The notes under the pieces were generated by a model, which saw only the letters and a list, made by a program, of their open reading frames with translations, had not been told where the DNA came from and searched no databases. A stretch of DNA of 64,000 bases. Source: Acorus gramineus (Eukaryota > Streptophyta > Magnoliopsida > Acorales > Acoraceae). The stretch lies in NCBI GenBank assembly GCA_030737835.1, contig CM060856.1:13619116-13683115 (forward strand), given 5' to 3'. Both the position numbers and the translations under genes were made by a program. This document shows positions 37,455-47,965 of this stretch, piece after piece (positions within the stretch are counted from its first letter, which is position 1; the number at the start of each line of letters is the position of its first letter).

Positions 37455-37466
37455 TGGTATCAGAGC
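37455..37466 (+). promoter_or_regulatory. Primer-binding site (initiator Met tRNA type)
   Basis: TGGTATCAGAGC directly follows the LTR, the standard plant Copia primer-binding sequence complementary to initiator Met tRNA. Confidence 0.88.
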
Positions 37467-37841
37467 TTGAATCCAATTTTTTTTCTTTGATCGTCGACGT
37501 CCCGTCGCCCCCGCGCCGCTTTGCCGCTGTGCCGCCATCGCACCGTTGCTGCTCCGCCGCCCTGCCGCACCGCCTCGCGCTGCTGCGCCACAGATGCGGG
37601 GCCACCCTGCTGCGCCGCCCTGCCGCACCGCCTCGCGCTGCTGTGCCACCCTGCCGCGCCGTCCAGTGCCACCCTGCCCTGCCCGCGCCCCGTCCGCGCC
37701 GTGCCCGCACACCGTCCACGCCCTGTCCGCGCACCATCCGCGTCTGCCTGCGCGTCTTCTCGGTGTTGCGTGATCAGCGTAGATCCGTGCCGATCAGCCC
37801 GGATTTTAATAACATAGTTTTAATGATATAATTATTTAAAA

Positions 37842-40466
37842 TTTTCTAGTAATTATTTAATTTAATGAATTGAGGCTCGGTTGATATACAACATTATTTC
37901 AAATGGATTTTTTAACGAGATTTATTATGTCAATTAATAACCATTTTATCAAGGATTCAAAATTCATAACTAGATTGTTACTCTTATCCAAATTCATTTT
38001 CTAATATTTGGTTCACGCATTAAAAAAGAATTGTTTATACACCAAAAATACCCTTATTAGCATAATGGTATATATATTGAAAAAAAAAATGTACTATTTA
38101 TTTATATCATAATTATAAAAGATGAACTAGAACAAACACAATAAAATATTTAAAATAAAATAAAATAACCAGATATATAATTAAACTCGAAATCAAATAG
38201 TATCATAAACATAAACAAGTTGCAGGTTATACACAGTAGTAAAATATATCAACGCTGATGGCATGAGTGCATAACGATAATATCCAAAATACAGCTAGCT
38301 TCTTTCCAGAAGAAAATAGATAAAATATTATAATTAAATATTTATTACAAAACAATTTTTTTATTATGTATGCATTACTGTAGGATTATAATGGCCATTG
38401 AAATTATATTTGGATATTCAAGGTTTTCTTTTAATCTAGATTGTCAACAAAATCCACCATAGGAAACCTACCACCAACCTGAGGGTCAACCCGAAGCTCA
38501 AAGGCCTAGTCTGGGCCCAGAGGGCCTAAACCCGGCCCGTGCAGGTGACAGGCAGGGCTTGGGCTTTTAAAGTTCAGGCCCGACCCATAAATTTTTAAAA
38601 ATAAATTATTATATAAACTCAAATGAATTGAATACATGTCTTTTAATATAAAAAAATCAAATAATAGATTAGAAAATAATCGGGGTTCCTGCAAGGGCAG
38701 TGTACTAGTACTCTTGTGCCTTTTCAGCATCACTGAAATGATATGACAGAGATAGTCTTGTGTACAGTTTTCACATGCTTACATTTTCTTAAATGCCCAT
38801 AAAATGTATATTCTATTGGATTGTATTATTTCCTTTAAGTAAAAAGTAAAAATAATATTTTTTTTAATAAAATATATACCTCTATTAAAATTTGGGAGTG
38901 TGTGGTATGCAAATTAGATACATGCGTAACATGCCCTAGAATAAGAGGACTTTCATATGGGTGAATCAACAACGTGTGGAGTTATACAGTGTTTTTTGTT
39001 TTTTTTTTTCAGCCCCAATTCCTCGTCTAATGCGTAAAAAAAATCATCGGTGCATATATTCATATTAACAGGTAAATACTTCGATAAGAATTTTTTACAT
39101 TTTCTATAAATGCATACATACAATTTATTAGAATATATGCTTTAATTTTTATAAAAACATGTGTTATCTCATTAGATTAGAAGCAATATATTAGTTTTAA
39201 AAAAAATTAAAATACATGTAAACTGAAATTGAGACTGGAGCCCATGAGGTGAAATTGAACGTCCACCATGAGCCAACATGGTGAAGTTTGGGTTGGGTTT
39301 ATATTCAGCTTCGCTTTTGGGGTTGGGTATGGTGGTATTCATATTTGGAAAATATGAAGTTGAGTTTTGTTTGCAACCTCCACACCACGTGTTTTGAATA
39401 TATATTTATTTGGATAATGTTATGTTCAGCTATATTTTTAGTTTCAATTTCAGTTTATATATGTTTTGAATTTTTAAAAAATAGTATATCCCATCTAATG
39501 AGGCGCATGTTTTTATAAGCATATATTTAACAAATGAAATGCACTCTTTATAAAAATGAACTATTAAACTAATTCACATACTGTGTGTATATATATATAT
39601 ATATATTCTAGGAGAATATATTAATGCATTCTCATTAAAAATATATATATAATAATAAAATTGTCCTCGTGTAACTTATGATAAATAAGTTGTTGAAAAA
39701 AAATTTATAAAATATGAAGAAAAAAAAAAAGATTTAACTAAGGATGGAACTGACCATAGGCGATGAAGGTGGTCCGCATAGGGGCCCCTTATTCCGAAGG
39801 ACCCAAAGTCTCAAATTAATTTTTTTAATTTCTTATTTATCAAGATTAATTTACTTTTTTGAATAATTTTATTTTATTCTTCAAAGCTTATCCAAATTTT
39901 ATCTATTTTTTGTTTTAGTTTTATCTGTTAATATTTTATTGAGATTTCATTTAATAGAACGTTTGATTATAAAGAATAAAATTAATACACACTTTATTTT
40001 TATTTTATTTTTTAATTCTTTTGTTATTCTCATTTTTTTGTTTCGTTATCTTCATTTATTATTTTATTTTCACTATTTTATTGGAATTTTATTCTCTGTT
40101 TTTCCTTTTACCTAAATGTATAGATGAACATGTAATGAAGCATGTTGATTATCAAAAAAATATTGTATTCAATCCGAATCCGTATCCAAAATTGTAGAAA
40201 ATATCCGATATCTGATAAATCCGTATCCATATTTGAGAAAATTATCGTATTTGAAATTTTTTGGATCGGATATAAATATACTTGTATCCGATCCGAAAAA
40301 TATATGTATATAATGAGTTATTTATTAATTTATATATCATGATTGAATTTCATAATCCAAGTCCAAGGGATTAGGTTCTAGGGTAACATTAGGCTTCATG
40401 TTAAGCCTAGGGTCGCCCTCAACCAAAAAAAAAAAAAAAAATCTCATCTCATCTCATCTTCCCAAC
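37842..40466. other. Gene-free AT-rich stretch, right part of unit B
   Basis: Copy of 24,381-27,070. No gene. Includes the GGGCCC/GGGCTT-rich patch near 38,500-38,590 and a short (TA)n at about 39,588-39,607. Confidence 0.65.
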
Positions 40467-40786
40467 GAGGCCGGATCCAGTCAAGATTGGATCCGGTTAG
40501 TTCGGTCAGTACCGAACTGAACAACGCTTTAATCGAACTGCACCACGTATAAATCAAACTGCACAACTAATTGTTGAATATATATTTCACTCTCTTATTG
40601 GATCCAATTTGTTATTGGAGAAAATATAAATTTCTAAGTATCATCAGTATTCAATAAAAGAGTGAAATATATACCCAATAATTGGTTATGCAATTGGATT
40701 TATAGGTGGTGCAGTTCGATTAAAGTGTTGTCCAGTTCAGTACTGACCGAAACTGACCGGATACAGTACTGACTGAATTCGGTCTC
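40467..40786. mobile_element. Mutator-type MITE with long inverted repeats, copy B
   Basis: 320 bp, same ends and same 9-bp duplication CTTCCCAAC (40,458-40,466 and 40,787-40,795) as copy A at 27,071. Confidence 0.88.
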
Positions 40787-40814
40787 CTTCCCAACTTTGT
40801 GTCTAAGATCTAGA

Positions 40815-41025
40815 TGACTCCTCATCTTCTCTGTGGGCTGCGACTCCTCCTCCGAAGCTCCTCCTCATCTTCTCTGCGTCCCTGGGGGCTACGACTCCTC
40901 CTCCTAAGATCCTCCTCTTCTCTGTGACTCCTCCGAAGCTCCTCATCTTCTCTCTGCACCTCCTCTGCTGCAGGCAACACCGAAGATTCCCTCATCTTAT
41001 CTACGACTGTTCCTCGGCAGCTCAT
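40815..41025 (-). repeat. RS-coding minisatellite, full-length version
   Basis: The array matches 27,420-27,548 and then continues past the A/B breakpoint. The minus strand is open for 67 codons from an ATG at 41,025, reading an ordinary start followed by alternating EDEE, LRRS and RSRSPQ blocks to a TGA at 40,824-40,822. No splice partner or promoter was recognised; the protein-like look may simply reflect the repeat unit. Confidence 0.55.
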
Positions 41026-41484
41026 GACCCAAAATCTTTTGGAGCTTTTTTACTCTGTTTCTGATATTTAGGATATTATCTGAATCCGTATGCAGATGTT
41101 AGGATAGGATATGATACATATTTTTGAATATTTGTCGGATATGGAGACAAATGTTTTTTCAGATATCTAGTTCGAATACGGATATGTACACGGACATATC
41201 CATTTCGTATCTGTCCGATTGACATGCTTAATTATGTGATGTATTTGATCGGTGCACAATTTTATATCCTCGTATCAATTCATTTTATTTACTCAAGCAG
41301 AAAGAATAGTCTGATCAGATTTTGTTCTGCTAAAGATTGCCCGGTTGAGAAGCAGGAGCAATTCTTCAGGAGTTTGAATGGCAAGTGAGTCCTCTTCAAG
41401 GTTAGTCGAAACTTCTCATATTGCTGGATATCCAATCCAATCCAATGGAATAGCTAAAGCTTAATTCTGAGGGGTCCAGGTTTG

Positions 41485-41665
41485 GTGAGAGACCAGGTTT
41501 TGGAGGTGCAATCAGAAATGAAAAGGGTTCCATTGTCGTGGCCTATGCAGTGCACTGCATTACAATTCTGGCAAAGAACAGAGGCTGTGAAAGTATTCAC
41601 GAACACTCTCTTAAAATTAGTTTGGAAATCAAAATTTCGGATCTGATAGTCGATACCTATTAGCA
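41485..41665 (+). pseudogene. RNase H-like fragment (non-LTR retroelement or At1g65750-type)
   Basis: The plus strand reads RPGFGGAIRNEKGSIVVAYA and, further on, ISLEIKISDLIVDTY. The G-G-x-I-R-(D/N)-x-x-G-x..(A/F)..A and E(I)xxxxxxDLIV(E/D)T(D) patterns match the RVT_3/RNase H-like domain found in plant LINE relics. The leading catalytic region is missing and the frame stops, so this is a short relic. Confidence 0.4.
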
Positions 41666-41699
41666 TTTTTTATAAGGTTAACCACATTTACATCCTCAC

Positions 41700-42350
41700 A
41701 AGCATAATAATCTCATATAAGTCATATCTAATTAGAGTTCAAAAACAAAAGGTATACTTGATTCTTAAGTAGCTCTTGTTTATCTGAGGTAAGTGAGGCT
41801 TGTTAGATCTGCATTTACAAAACCTAAACCACAAAAACAAATACATCAACCCCGTTTAAACAATATTTTATAATAAACAAAAAAATTAAAATTAACAATT
41901 CTAAATCCAGCAATTGATTTCATGAATTTTTATGTTTTGCTTAATCTTTTGATGAAATTTTTTTAATTTTGAGGTCGTTTAATTTGCTTACTTACTAAAA
42001 GTTTACTTTATTTTACAATTTTATTCAAATTAGAATGTTCTTCCAAATATTTAATTACAATAAACATAATTAATATAATAAATTGTCTAATTCGATGATG
42101 GATTAGTGTGAAAAATAAGGTATATATCTAAATCAAATATACTAATTTTTATCTATTTTTCTGTTTATACATTTGTAAATAAAAAAATATGAAAAAATGA
42201 CCATGCTCTTTGTCTATTATAATAAATAATGTTTTAATTTTATTATTTATATTTAAAATTAAATTATAGAAAGAATTTATACTCAAGAATTTTAATTTGA
42301 TAGTCATGTAGTGTATTATGATTTCATAACAAATTAAATCTTTTGAAAAT
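41700..42350. other. Gene-free AT-rich stretch
   Basis: Very AT-rich, no reading frame, repeat or RNA feature that I can support. Confidence 0.6.
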
Positions 42351-42354
42351 TCTT

Positions 42355-42562
42355 AAATATTTGCAACGAAATTTATTTTCGTAGCTAAAAGTCCAGCATT
42401 TCGCAGCTAAAGGTCGACTCTTTTGCTGCAAATGTTATACTATTTGCAACGGAATTATAGGCCATAGAGAAAGTTAAAACCATTTGCTACGAAAAAAGTT
42501 TTCCCAGTTAAAAGTCATCTTTAGCTAAAAGTTCGTAGCTAATAATTAAATTTGTTGTAGTG
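42355..42562. mobile_element. CACTA-like element end (fragment)
   Basis: Repeated 'gtagctaaaagt' and 'tttgctacgaa' words lead to a terminus TTTGTTGTAGTG, the complement of CACTACAACAAA, the usual CACTA (EnSpm) end. The opposite CACTA terminus was not found to the left, so this is an isolated end or its partner has decayed. Confidence 0.5.
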
Positions 42563-43840
42563 TAAGTTGGGGCATGTATACTAAAGGTGTAAATTGGTCA
42601 GTTCCATTCGGTGTATAGTAAAATCATATTGAACAAAACAACTATCATATCCGTACCAAAATTTGAAACTACCCTCAATTTTTTTATATTATGGAGAGCC
42701 AAATATAATGTGGACTCGCATCTCATAGGAATGGGAAATGTTAAATTCAATTGCATTGCAAATGTTTTGATTTTGTAAAAGAGTGATGTTACGCTCTTTT
42801 TTTTTTATCCCCAATTTCAATCATATGCGTGTCGGTAGAAAATTAATAAAACATATACTTATATTAACGAGATATATGAACTAATAGAAATTTTTAACAT
42901 TTTTTAAAAATACATCAATGCAATTCATTGGAGTATAAGCTTCACTTTTTATAAAAGCATTTATCTCATTAAATAGGGTATGTTTTTTTTTAATTAAAAA
43001 ATGTGTAGACTGGAATTGAGGCTCAAAGCAGAGCTACATATAACATTATCCTTTGCAAAAACCAACGTAACACTGGTAAAATACCATGGTCGAATAATAC
43101 AAATAGACTGTAAAAATACATTACAATAATTAGACGGGGTTCTGTCTGATTTATGCACATTTTTTGTATGGTGAATGAAAATGCCTAGGTTATTTGCAAT
43201 ATTTGCTGAGGGTGTGATACGTAAGCAGATACTAATAAATAGGAAAGCTTGTGTCTTTGGATCATGCAATGACACTTGTAAAAATATAGAGGTGAATTTT
43301 CATTAGGTATTAATGGAGCATTCATACATTAATAACCATATGATTGATCCAATTTACATGAGAATTAATGTGCTAAGTTCGGAATTCTATGGATTTGAAT
43401 CCACCAATTACCTACCAAAATAAATAAATTATTATTAATTTATATTATGATGGACTACCATCATCATATCGTTTGGGTGCTGGAAAGAGTATTATAATTT
43501 GATAATAAACTCTTTATATGGTACTGATCACTTTGGAGCTAGCTAGTCGTAAACATACATGTTTGGAACATTTATAAGAGAATATACTTGCTTCAAATAT
43601 ATAATTTTACAATAAAATGACGCGTATATTAAAATGAATTAATAGCAAAACATAAGCATTAAACAGAACACCACACATATATGATAGTAGTAATTCCGGA
43701 CATTGATATATGGGCATGCATGCATCATATGCATGGGTTGACGCGTGTCTAGCTACACAACCTATAGAACATAAAGCACACATTCATTTGAGAGCCTCTA
43801 GTGTGGCTTTTATCTAGGCAGTTCCACTCGGGGGAACTGA
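42563..43840. other. Gene-free AT-rich stretch downstream of the peptide pseudogene
   Basis: No supported gene. 43,720-43,840 is a 3'-flank stretch ('gggttgac ... cctatagaacataaagcacacattca') that recurs at about 45,275-45,335 and, more distantly, near 11,730-11,830. Confidence 0.55.
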
Positions 43841-43844
43841 TGAG

Positions 43845-44199
43845 ATGCAGATGAAGCAATATATATACATACATACATAGCAGCAATATTTCGTGCAGCC
43901 TTTAGGAATGTCGAATTTTCTGACATATGGTCCAACTCCGCGCTCAAATTTCTTAACAGGCAGGGTGGTGATCACAGTAAACACAAACACACAAAAGATG
44001 CGACATTAATTGAGATTTACATTGTATATACTCACAAATTGCTCCCACTTAATTGAATATATATATATGCATGTTTGTTCATGAAAACTGACAGATGGGC
44101 TCTTGTTTGGGTTACTCAGACAGTTCCCTGGCAGTTGACACCCCTAGAAGACCAGCCAAAAGTAGACCCAGCACAATGAAAGACTTGGAAGTTTGCCAT
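43845..44199 (-). pseudogene. Third peptide-gene copy, diverged and broken
   Basis: The minus strand carries a recognisable exon 1: ATGGC at 44,199 is followed by four extra bases (AAAC), which shift the frame, then the signal-peptide sequence is conserved in the family frame. The glutamine codon in ..ACTGAGCAACCC.. is TAA here, and the GTGAGT donor is lost. About 120 nt further, an exon-2-like stretch reads (V)GPYVRKFDIPKGCTKYCCY, so the first cysteines of the tail (C-x3-CC) survive, but the acceptor has TG instead of AG and the rest runs into ATAC repeats. It is homologous to genes A and B, but a clear pseudogene. Alternative exons were not found. Confidence 0.65.
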
Positions 44200-44292
44200 T
44201 GATTCTTTATACTTTGGGGGAAGAGAGAGCTAGGGACAGAAAAGTGAGAGCTTTAGAGGATGATCATGAGTAGGGGTGGTGCAAATGAAGTC

Positions 44293-44302
44293 CTACTTAT
44301 AG
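44293..44302 (-). promoter_or_regulatory. TATA box relic of the third peptide copy
   Basis: CTATAAGTAG on the minus strand, about 95 nt upstream of the ATG. The surrounding ~90 bp ('gatgatcatgagtaggggtggtgcaa') still match the promoters of genes A and B. Confidence 0.55.
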
Positions 44303-44624
44303 TGAGGATTGAGCTCTAGCTATAGAAAAAATTTGTTCAACCATCTCCGAAAGGAGAGAGGTGCTGGCTGATTTATTCAAAGATCAATTTATCAACTGAA
44401 TAATACACTTAATTAATAGTCTCTCATCACCTGTATTTGGCATTTTATGTATGCCCATGTTATACAATATTATCTCTTCATCATATGCATTTGGCCTTTA
44501 TGCACGTGTTTTCCTCGATAGAGTCCTTAGATTTTTTTTTTAATTGGTTCGAGAAGTTTTAAATATGTTTGCATTATTGCCATTTTATGATCCATTTATT
44601 TGTGTTCAAATGTTTTTCATTTAA

Positions 44625-45000
44625 ACTCCTATGTAAAAATGGTTTCTCACAACAACTGTCTTGCATGGCAACCGTTAGCAAACCAGAGTAAATGAATATG
44701 CACAACAAAATGATCAATGATTAATATGTAAACATATAATATTGGAAAGTGATGTCAATCAATCATGGTTTGATTCGTAATTAACCAACACGAACTGAAT
44801 ATTCATAAATAAGGTGACGGGTATATGTACCCCTTATGAAGTTTTCTATTTTATCGATTAAGGTGGCTCCTCTCAACAAAAGACTCTTTTTGGCTTTTCT
44901 TATCACAAAAATCTCAACAAGGTCCCACTGCACAATTATATGATTCATGCATAATCATAATCAACTGTCATGCTTGTCTTTGTTTGGGTTCATCAAACAG
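44625..45000. repeat. Local duplicate of 46,750-47,100
   Basis: Shared order of words: 'aaactcctatgt', 'cacaactgtcttg', 'aatcatggtttgat', 'cctctcaacaaaag'. Diverged, same orientation. The right end (44,967-45,005) resembles the exon-1 3' part of the peptide genes ('tttgggttcatcaaacagttc'). Confidence 0.6.
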
Positions 45001-45229
45001 TTCTAAATTCATCAAATGATATATATAAGTTCATTCATCACACATGGTCTTATTCACTTAATGAATTTAGAGCTCTCCAATTTAACCAAATAAAAAACAA
45101 TCACAAGCATACTTTCCTAATCCTACAAGCATTACCTCAAGTGATAGGAGTATGTGAAGAATTAAACAAAAAAAAATTGACATTCAACTCCAAGCGTACA
45201 TATGTATTATACACAACACAAGATGATAT

Positions 45230-45400
45230 TAATTAACATGAAATTAGTAATTTCAAACATACAAACAAGCATGCATGTATAGGTTGACATGGACTCAACC
45301 TATAGAACATAAAACACACATTTATTAGAGCCTACATTGATGGGGCGTTTAGTTAGACGGTTCTATAAGGGACTGATGAGATGCTTGATAAAGCCACATA
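45230..45400 (-). pseudogene. 3' remnant of another peptide-gene copy
   Basis: 'cctatagaacataaaacacacatttattagagcc' and 'ggggcgtttagttagacggttc' match the 3' flank of the copy at 43,760-43,860 and, more weakly, that of genes A/B. No cysteine tail is readable. It suggests a further, largely erased copy between 44,960 and 45,400. Confidence 0.4.
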
Positions 45401-45673
45401 TAAATAATAAATTGTTACATTTTTTTTTTACAGCAAAAAATACAATCTTATATACTTTATTAAAAATTTAATGAAACATATATATCATTAAAAGACGTAT
45501 ATGTCTCATTAAATTTTTTCTTATACCATTAAAAATAGATTCATTTAATTCAAAAATGAACGATATATATTTTTTATTAAAGCATGTACATCATTAGATA
45601 ATATTTACTATTTTTTAAAAAATTAAACATACACGGCTGGAGTTTTAGACCGTAAAAATAGTTGAGTCCAACA

Positions 45674-45685
<12 letters not shown>

Positions 45686-45711
<26 letters not shown>

Positions 45712-45935
45712 GGCTTGTGACACTTCAGTCCCACATGGATTAAATCCACTTAGAACTCGTTTTGTACATCTGAGCCACACCGTTTTCTTGTTAAGGCTTG
45801 TTGAGCCGCCCCAATGCGTGCGCACTCGAGGCCCAGCCCCCCGGATCCATGGGCTTGGATTTTCACTGGCTGCCTAGTTGAAACTCATGACCCTAGGCCT
45901 CTTAAATGGGTAAGCATCGTGTCTTTCAAAGGGTG
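45686..45935 (-). mobile_element. SINE-like element with poly(A) tail
   Basis: On the minus strand a GC-richer body of about 230 bp ends in 'gtcacaagcca' and a long poly(A) (plus-strand T run at 45,687-45,711). Near its start, ACCCATTTAAGAGG and GTCATGAGTTTCAACTAGG, about 30 nt apart, loosely resemble tRNA-type A and B boxes. A target duplication could not be fixed. It could instead be another retroposed transcript. Confidence 0.35.
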
Positions 45936-46749
45936 GAAAATGATATGTTGAGCCCCGAGTACCATCAACACTGTTTTTGGCTTTTTAAAAAATCATACAC
46001 TCATTCATTAAAGTACGTGATGTTTTGTTAAATGAAATATATATTGAAATACATTAATATATTTTTTATTTTAAAAAAATAAAAAAAATAAAAAATATCT
46101 TCATTCACTATAATAAGCGTAATATATACTGCATTATCATATTGTATAGGATTGAAGACGATGTTGGAAAATGGACTTAGTGTATCTACGCTCTTCAAGT
46201 TTATAATAAGAGTGATGATACACTCAATCCAATTTGCAATCCGTTTTGCAGTCCCATATACTATGATAATATAGTATATACTATGTTATCATAATGTATG
46301 TGGCTCTATCATAATGTATGACGTAAAAAAAAATTTACTTTTTAAACAGAAAGAAAAATACACTAATATATATCAGAATATATTTTATTTTATATAACAG
46401 CATGTAATTCAATTGGAGAGTGCATGATTTAAAAAAAAAACACCCGTGTGAATTATAATTAAGGCTAGAATTAATGGGACTGGAGTATCATTTTTCTTAT
46501 AATAATAAAAGTCAAAACTTTGGGTCTCTCACTCGTGTAAACTTTTTTTATAAAAATTAACCATAATGTACCTAAAATGAAATAATTCGAACAAAATGAT
46601 ATAAGCAAACAAGGGTAAATGTTTCTTTTTTCCGTCGTATCGAAACGACAGATGGTTGGCTCCCATACGTGCAATGATTGTGATCGATTTACAAGTTTAC
46701 GTAGGGTGCATCTTTTACCATTCAAACTAATACAACGATTCAATTATTA

Positions 46750-47100
46750 AAAACTCCTATGTGGGAAGTGTGGCTTCTCACAACTGTCTTGACAGCCCTT
46801 CGCAAGCCACAGCATTAAAAAAAATTTGATGTATACGTACATTTAAAGTGACGTCGATCCAATCATGGTTTGATCTGGAAATAACCTACATGAATCACAG
46901 CTGGGAATATTCAAACACTAGCGGTAGGTAAATGAACCCTTCATGAAGGTTCCCCTTTTATTGATTGAGGAGACACCACTCAACAAAAGAAGGCTTTTCT
47001 TTATTTTTCTTTTCTTTTTTTTTTCTTTTTCTTCTTAATCAAAGAAATCCCATCTGGGTCCAGTACTCGATTATAAGATCCATGACCAATAATTTGTCAT
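46750..47100. repeat. Local duplicate of 44,625-45,000
   Basis: Second copy of the segment described at 44,625. No coding sequence is seen between 45,950 and 46,750 either; that interval has short AT-rich inverted words such as 'agtatatactatgttatcataatgtatg'. Confidence 0.6.
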
Positions 47101-47149
47101 CACCCTTTAATAAAGCATCAAAAGAAACACTATCTGCACTAATTTATCA

Positions 47150-47340
47150 ATTTACAACTAATAGTACATTACAACTACTAGGTTGGTTACATGGGCCCCA
47201 AAACAGGGTAGAATCCCATTACAGAACTTAAAGGGGCTAAATACTACATTTTTCTACCCCAACGAGAGTCAATCCTCTGTCTCCCAAGGACACGAGGGTG
47301 TCATCTACCAGCATGACAAGCTATATGTGGGACCATTGAC
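47150..47340. repeat. Dispersed repeat shared with 23,700-23,930
   Basis: Second copy of the repeat. Its minus strand is open for 25 or more codons ending ..GDRGLTLVGVEKCSI-stop. Identity not recognised; possibly the last exon of an unknown gene or transposon. Confidence 0.55.
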
Positions 47341-47773
47341 TTCATATTGATAATTCATAAAAAATATATATATATAAAATAAAATAAACACATCTCATAT
47401 GAAATATATTATTGAATAATTATAAAAAGTAATTATAATGTTTTAAAATAATATGCCATATTTCATATTGATAATTCATAAAAGAAGATGTCAAAACATA
47501 AATCTAATAAGCAATACATACCTTTAAATTTGAGATCGAAGAGGTTTCATATTCTGAAAATGTTGAATCATTTTATTATTTTAGATATTTACACAAATAT
47601 TTTAAACTTTAAATAAATTAGTAACAATGATAATAAGGTAAAGGAAAAAAAATTTATACCTTCAAAGTGTTAATGAAGGAGAGGAGAGGATTGCATATTG
47701 TAGATTCTGATTGGGACAATTAATGGAACAAAATGTAAAAATTATGGATTTTTTTAGAGATGATGATTGATAT

Positions 47774-47953
47774 TGTTAAAGAGTAATTATTATGATAATA
47801 TTGACTCTTTATTATCATTATCATGATATTATTAGTTTCCTAGTTTTCTTAGTTTCCTTTTCTGATATTTTAGGTTTTCTTTCATGTATCTATAAATAGT
47901 GCATTTGGCTCCTCTAATACAATAACAAGAATTCTTTTTTTTTTATTCTAACA
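47774..47953 (+). repeat. 5' LTR of the small LTR element
   Basis: 180 bp, TGTTAAAGAG...TTCTAACA, with a TATA box TATAAATA at 47,891-47,898 (changed to TACAAATA in the other LTR). Confidence 0.92.
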
Positions 47954-47965
47954 TGGTATCAGAGC
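47954..47965 (+). promoter_or_regulatory. Primer-binding site of the small LTR element
   Basis: TGGTATCAGAGC immediately after the LTR, matching initiator Met tRNA. Confidence 0.9.

Larger units (their letters stand above)
37329..37804 (+). mobile_element. Truncated Copia element (5' LTR, primer site and leader only)
   Basis: Starts TGTTAAATG, has an LTR ending ATTCTAACA, a primer-binding site TGGTATCAGAGC and a GC-rich leader ending near 'gatcagcccggatt'. LTR and leader match the element at 57,642-62,868 (same family). Everything downstream of the leader is missing, and the sequence passes through about 37 bp of unmatched AT-rich DNA into unit-right sequence at 37,842. The truncation coincides with the loss of 11.5 kb from unit B. 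Long frames in the GC-rich leader on both strands are not genes. Confidence 0.88.
27551..40941. repeat. Tandem duplication unit B
   Basis: Direct copy of unit A: 27,551-37,328 matches 3,214-12,874, and 37,842-40,941 matches 24,381-27,548. The intervening 11.5 kb of A is absent, and the join carries a truncated Copia element. Beyond 40,941 the minisatellite continues uninterrupted, whereas in A it is cut at that base, so B holds the original right end. B also keeps about 110 bp at 28,650-28,760 that A has lost and the third copy retains in part. Confidence 0.9.

Noticed and set aside
37381..37831. Several Ala/Arg/Pro/Gly-rich frames on both strands (also at 62,159-62,963)
   Set aside because: They lie in the GC-rich leader of a Copia element; high GC removes stops in all frames, and there is no domain or conservation of frame.
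45577..45877. Lys- or Phe-rich frames over the poly(T) run
   Set aside because: Homopolymer translation within the SINE-like element.
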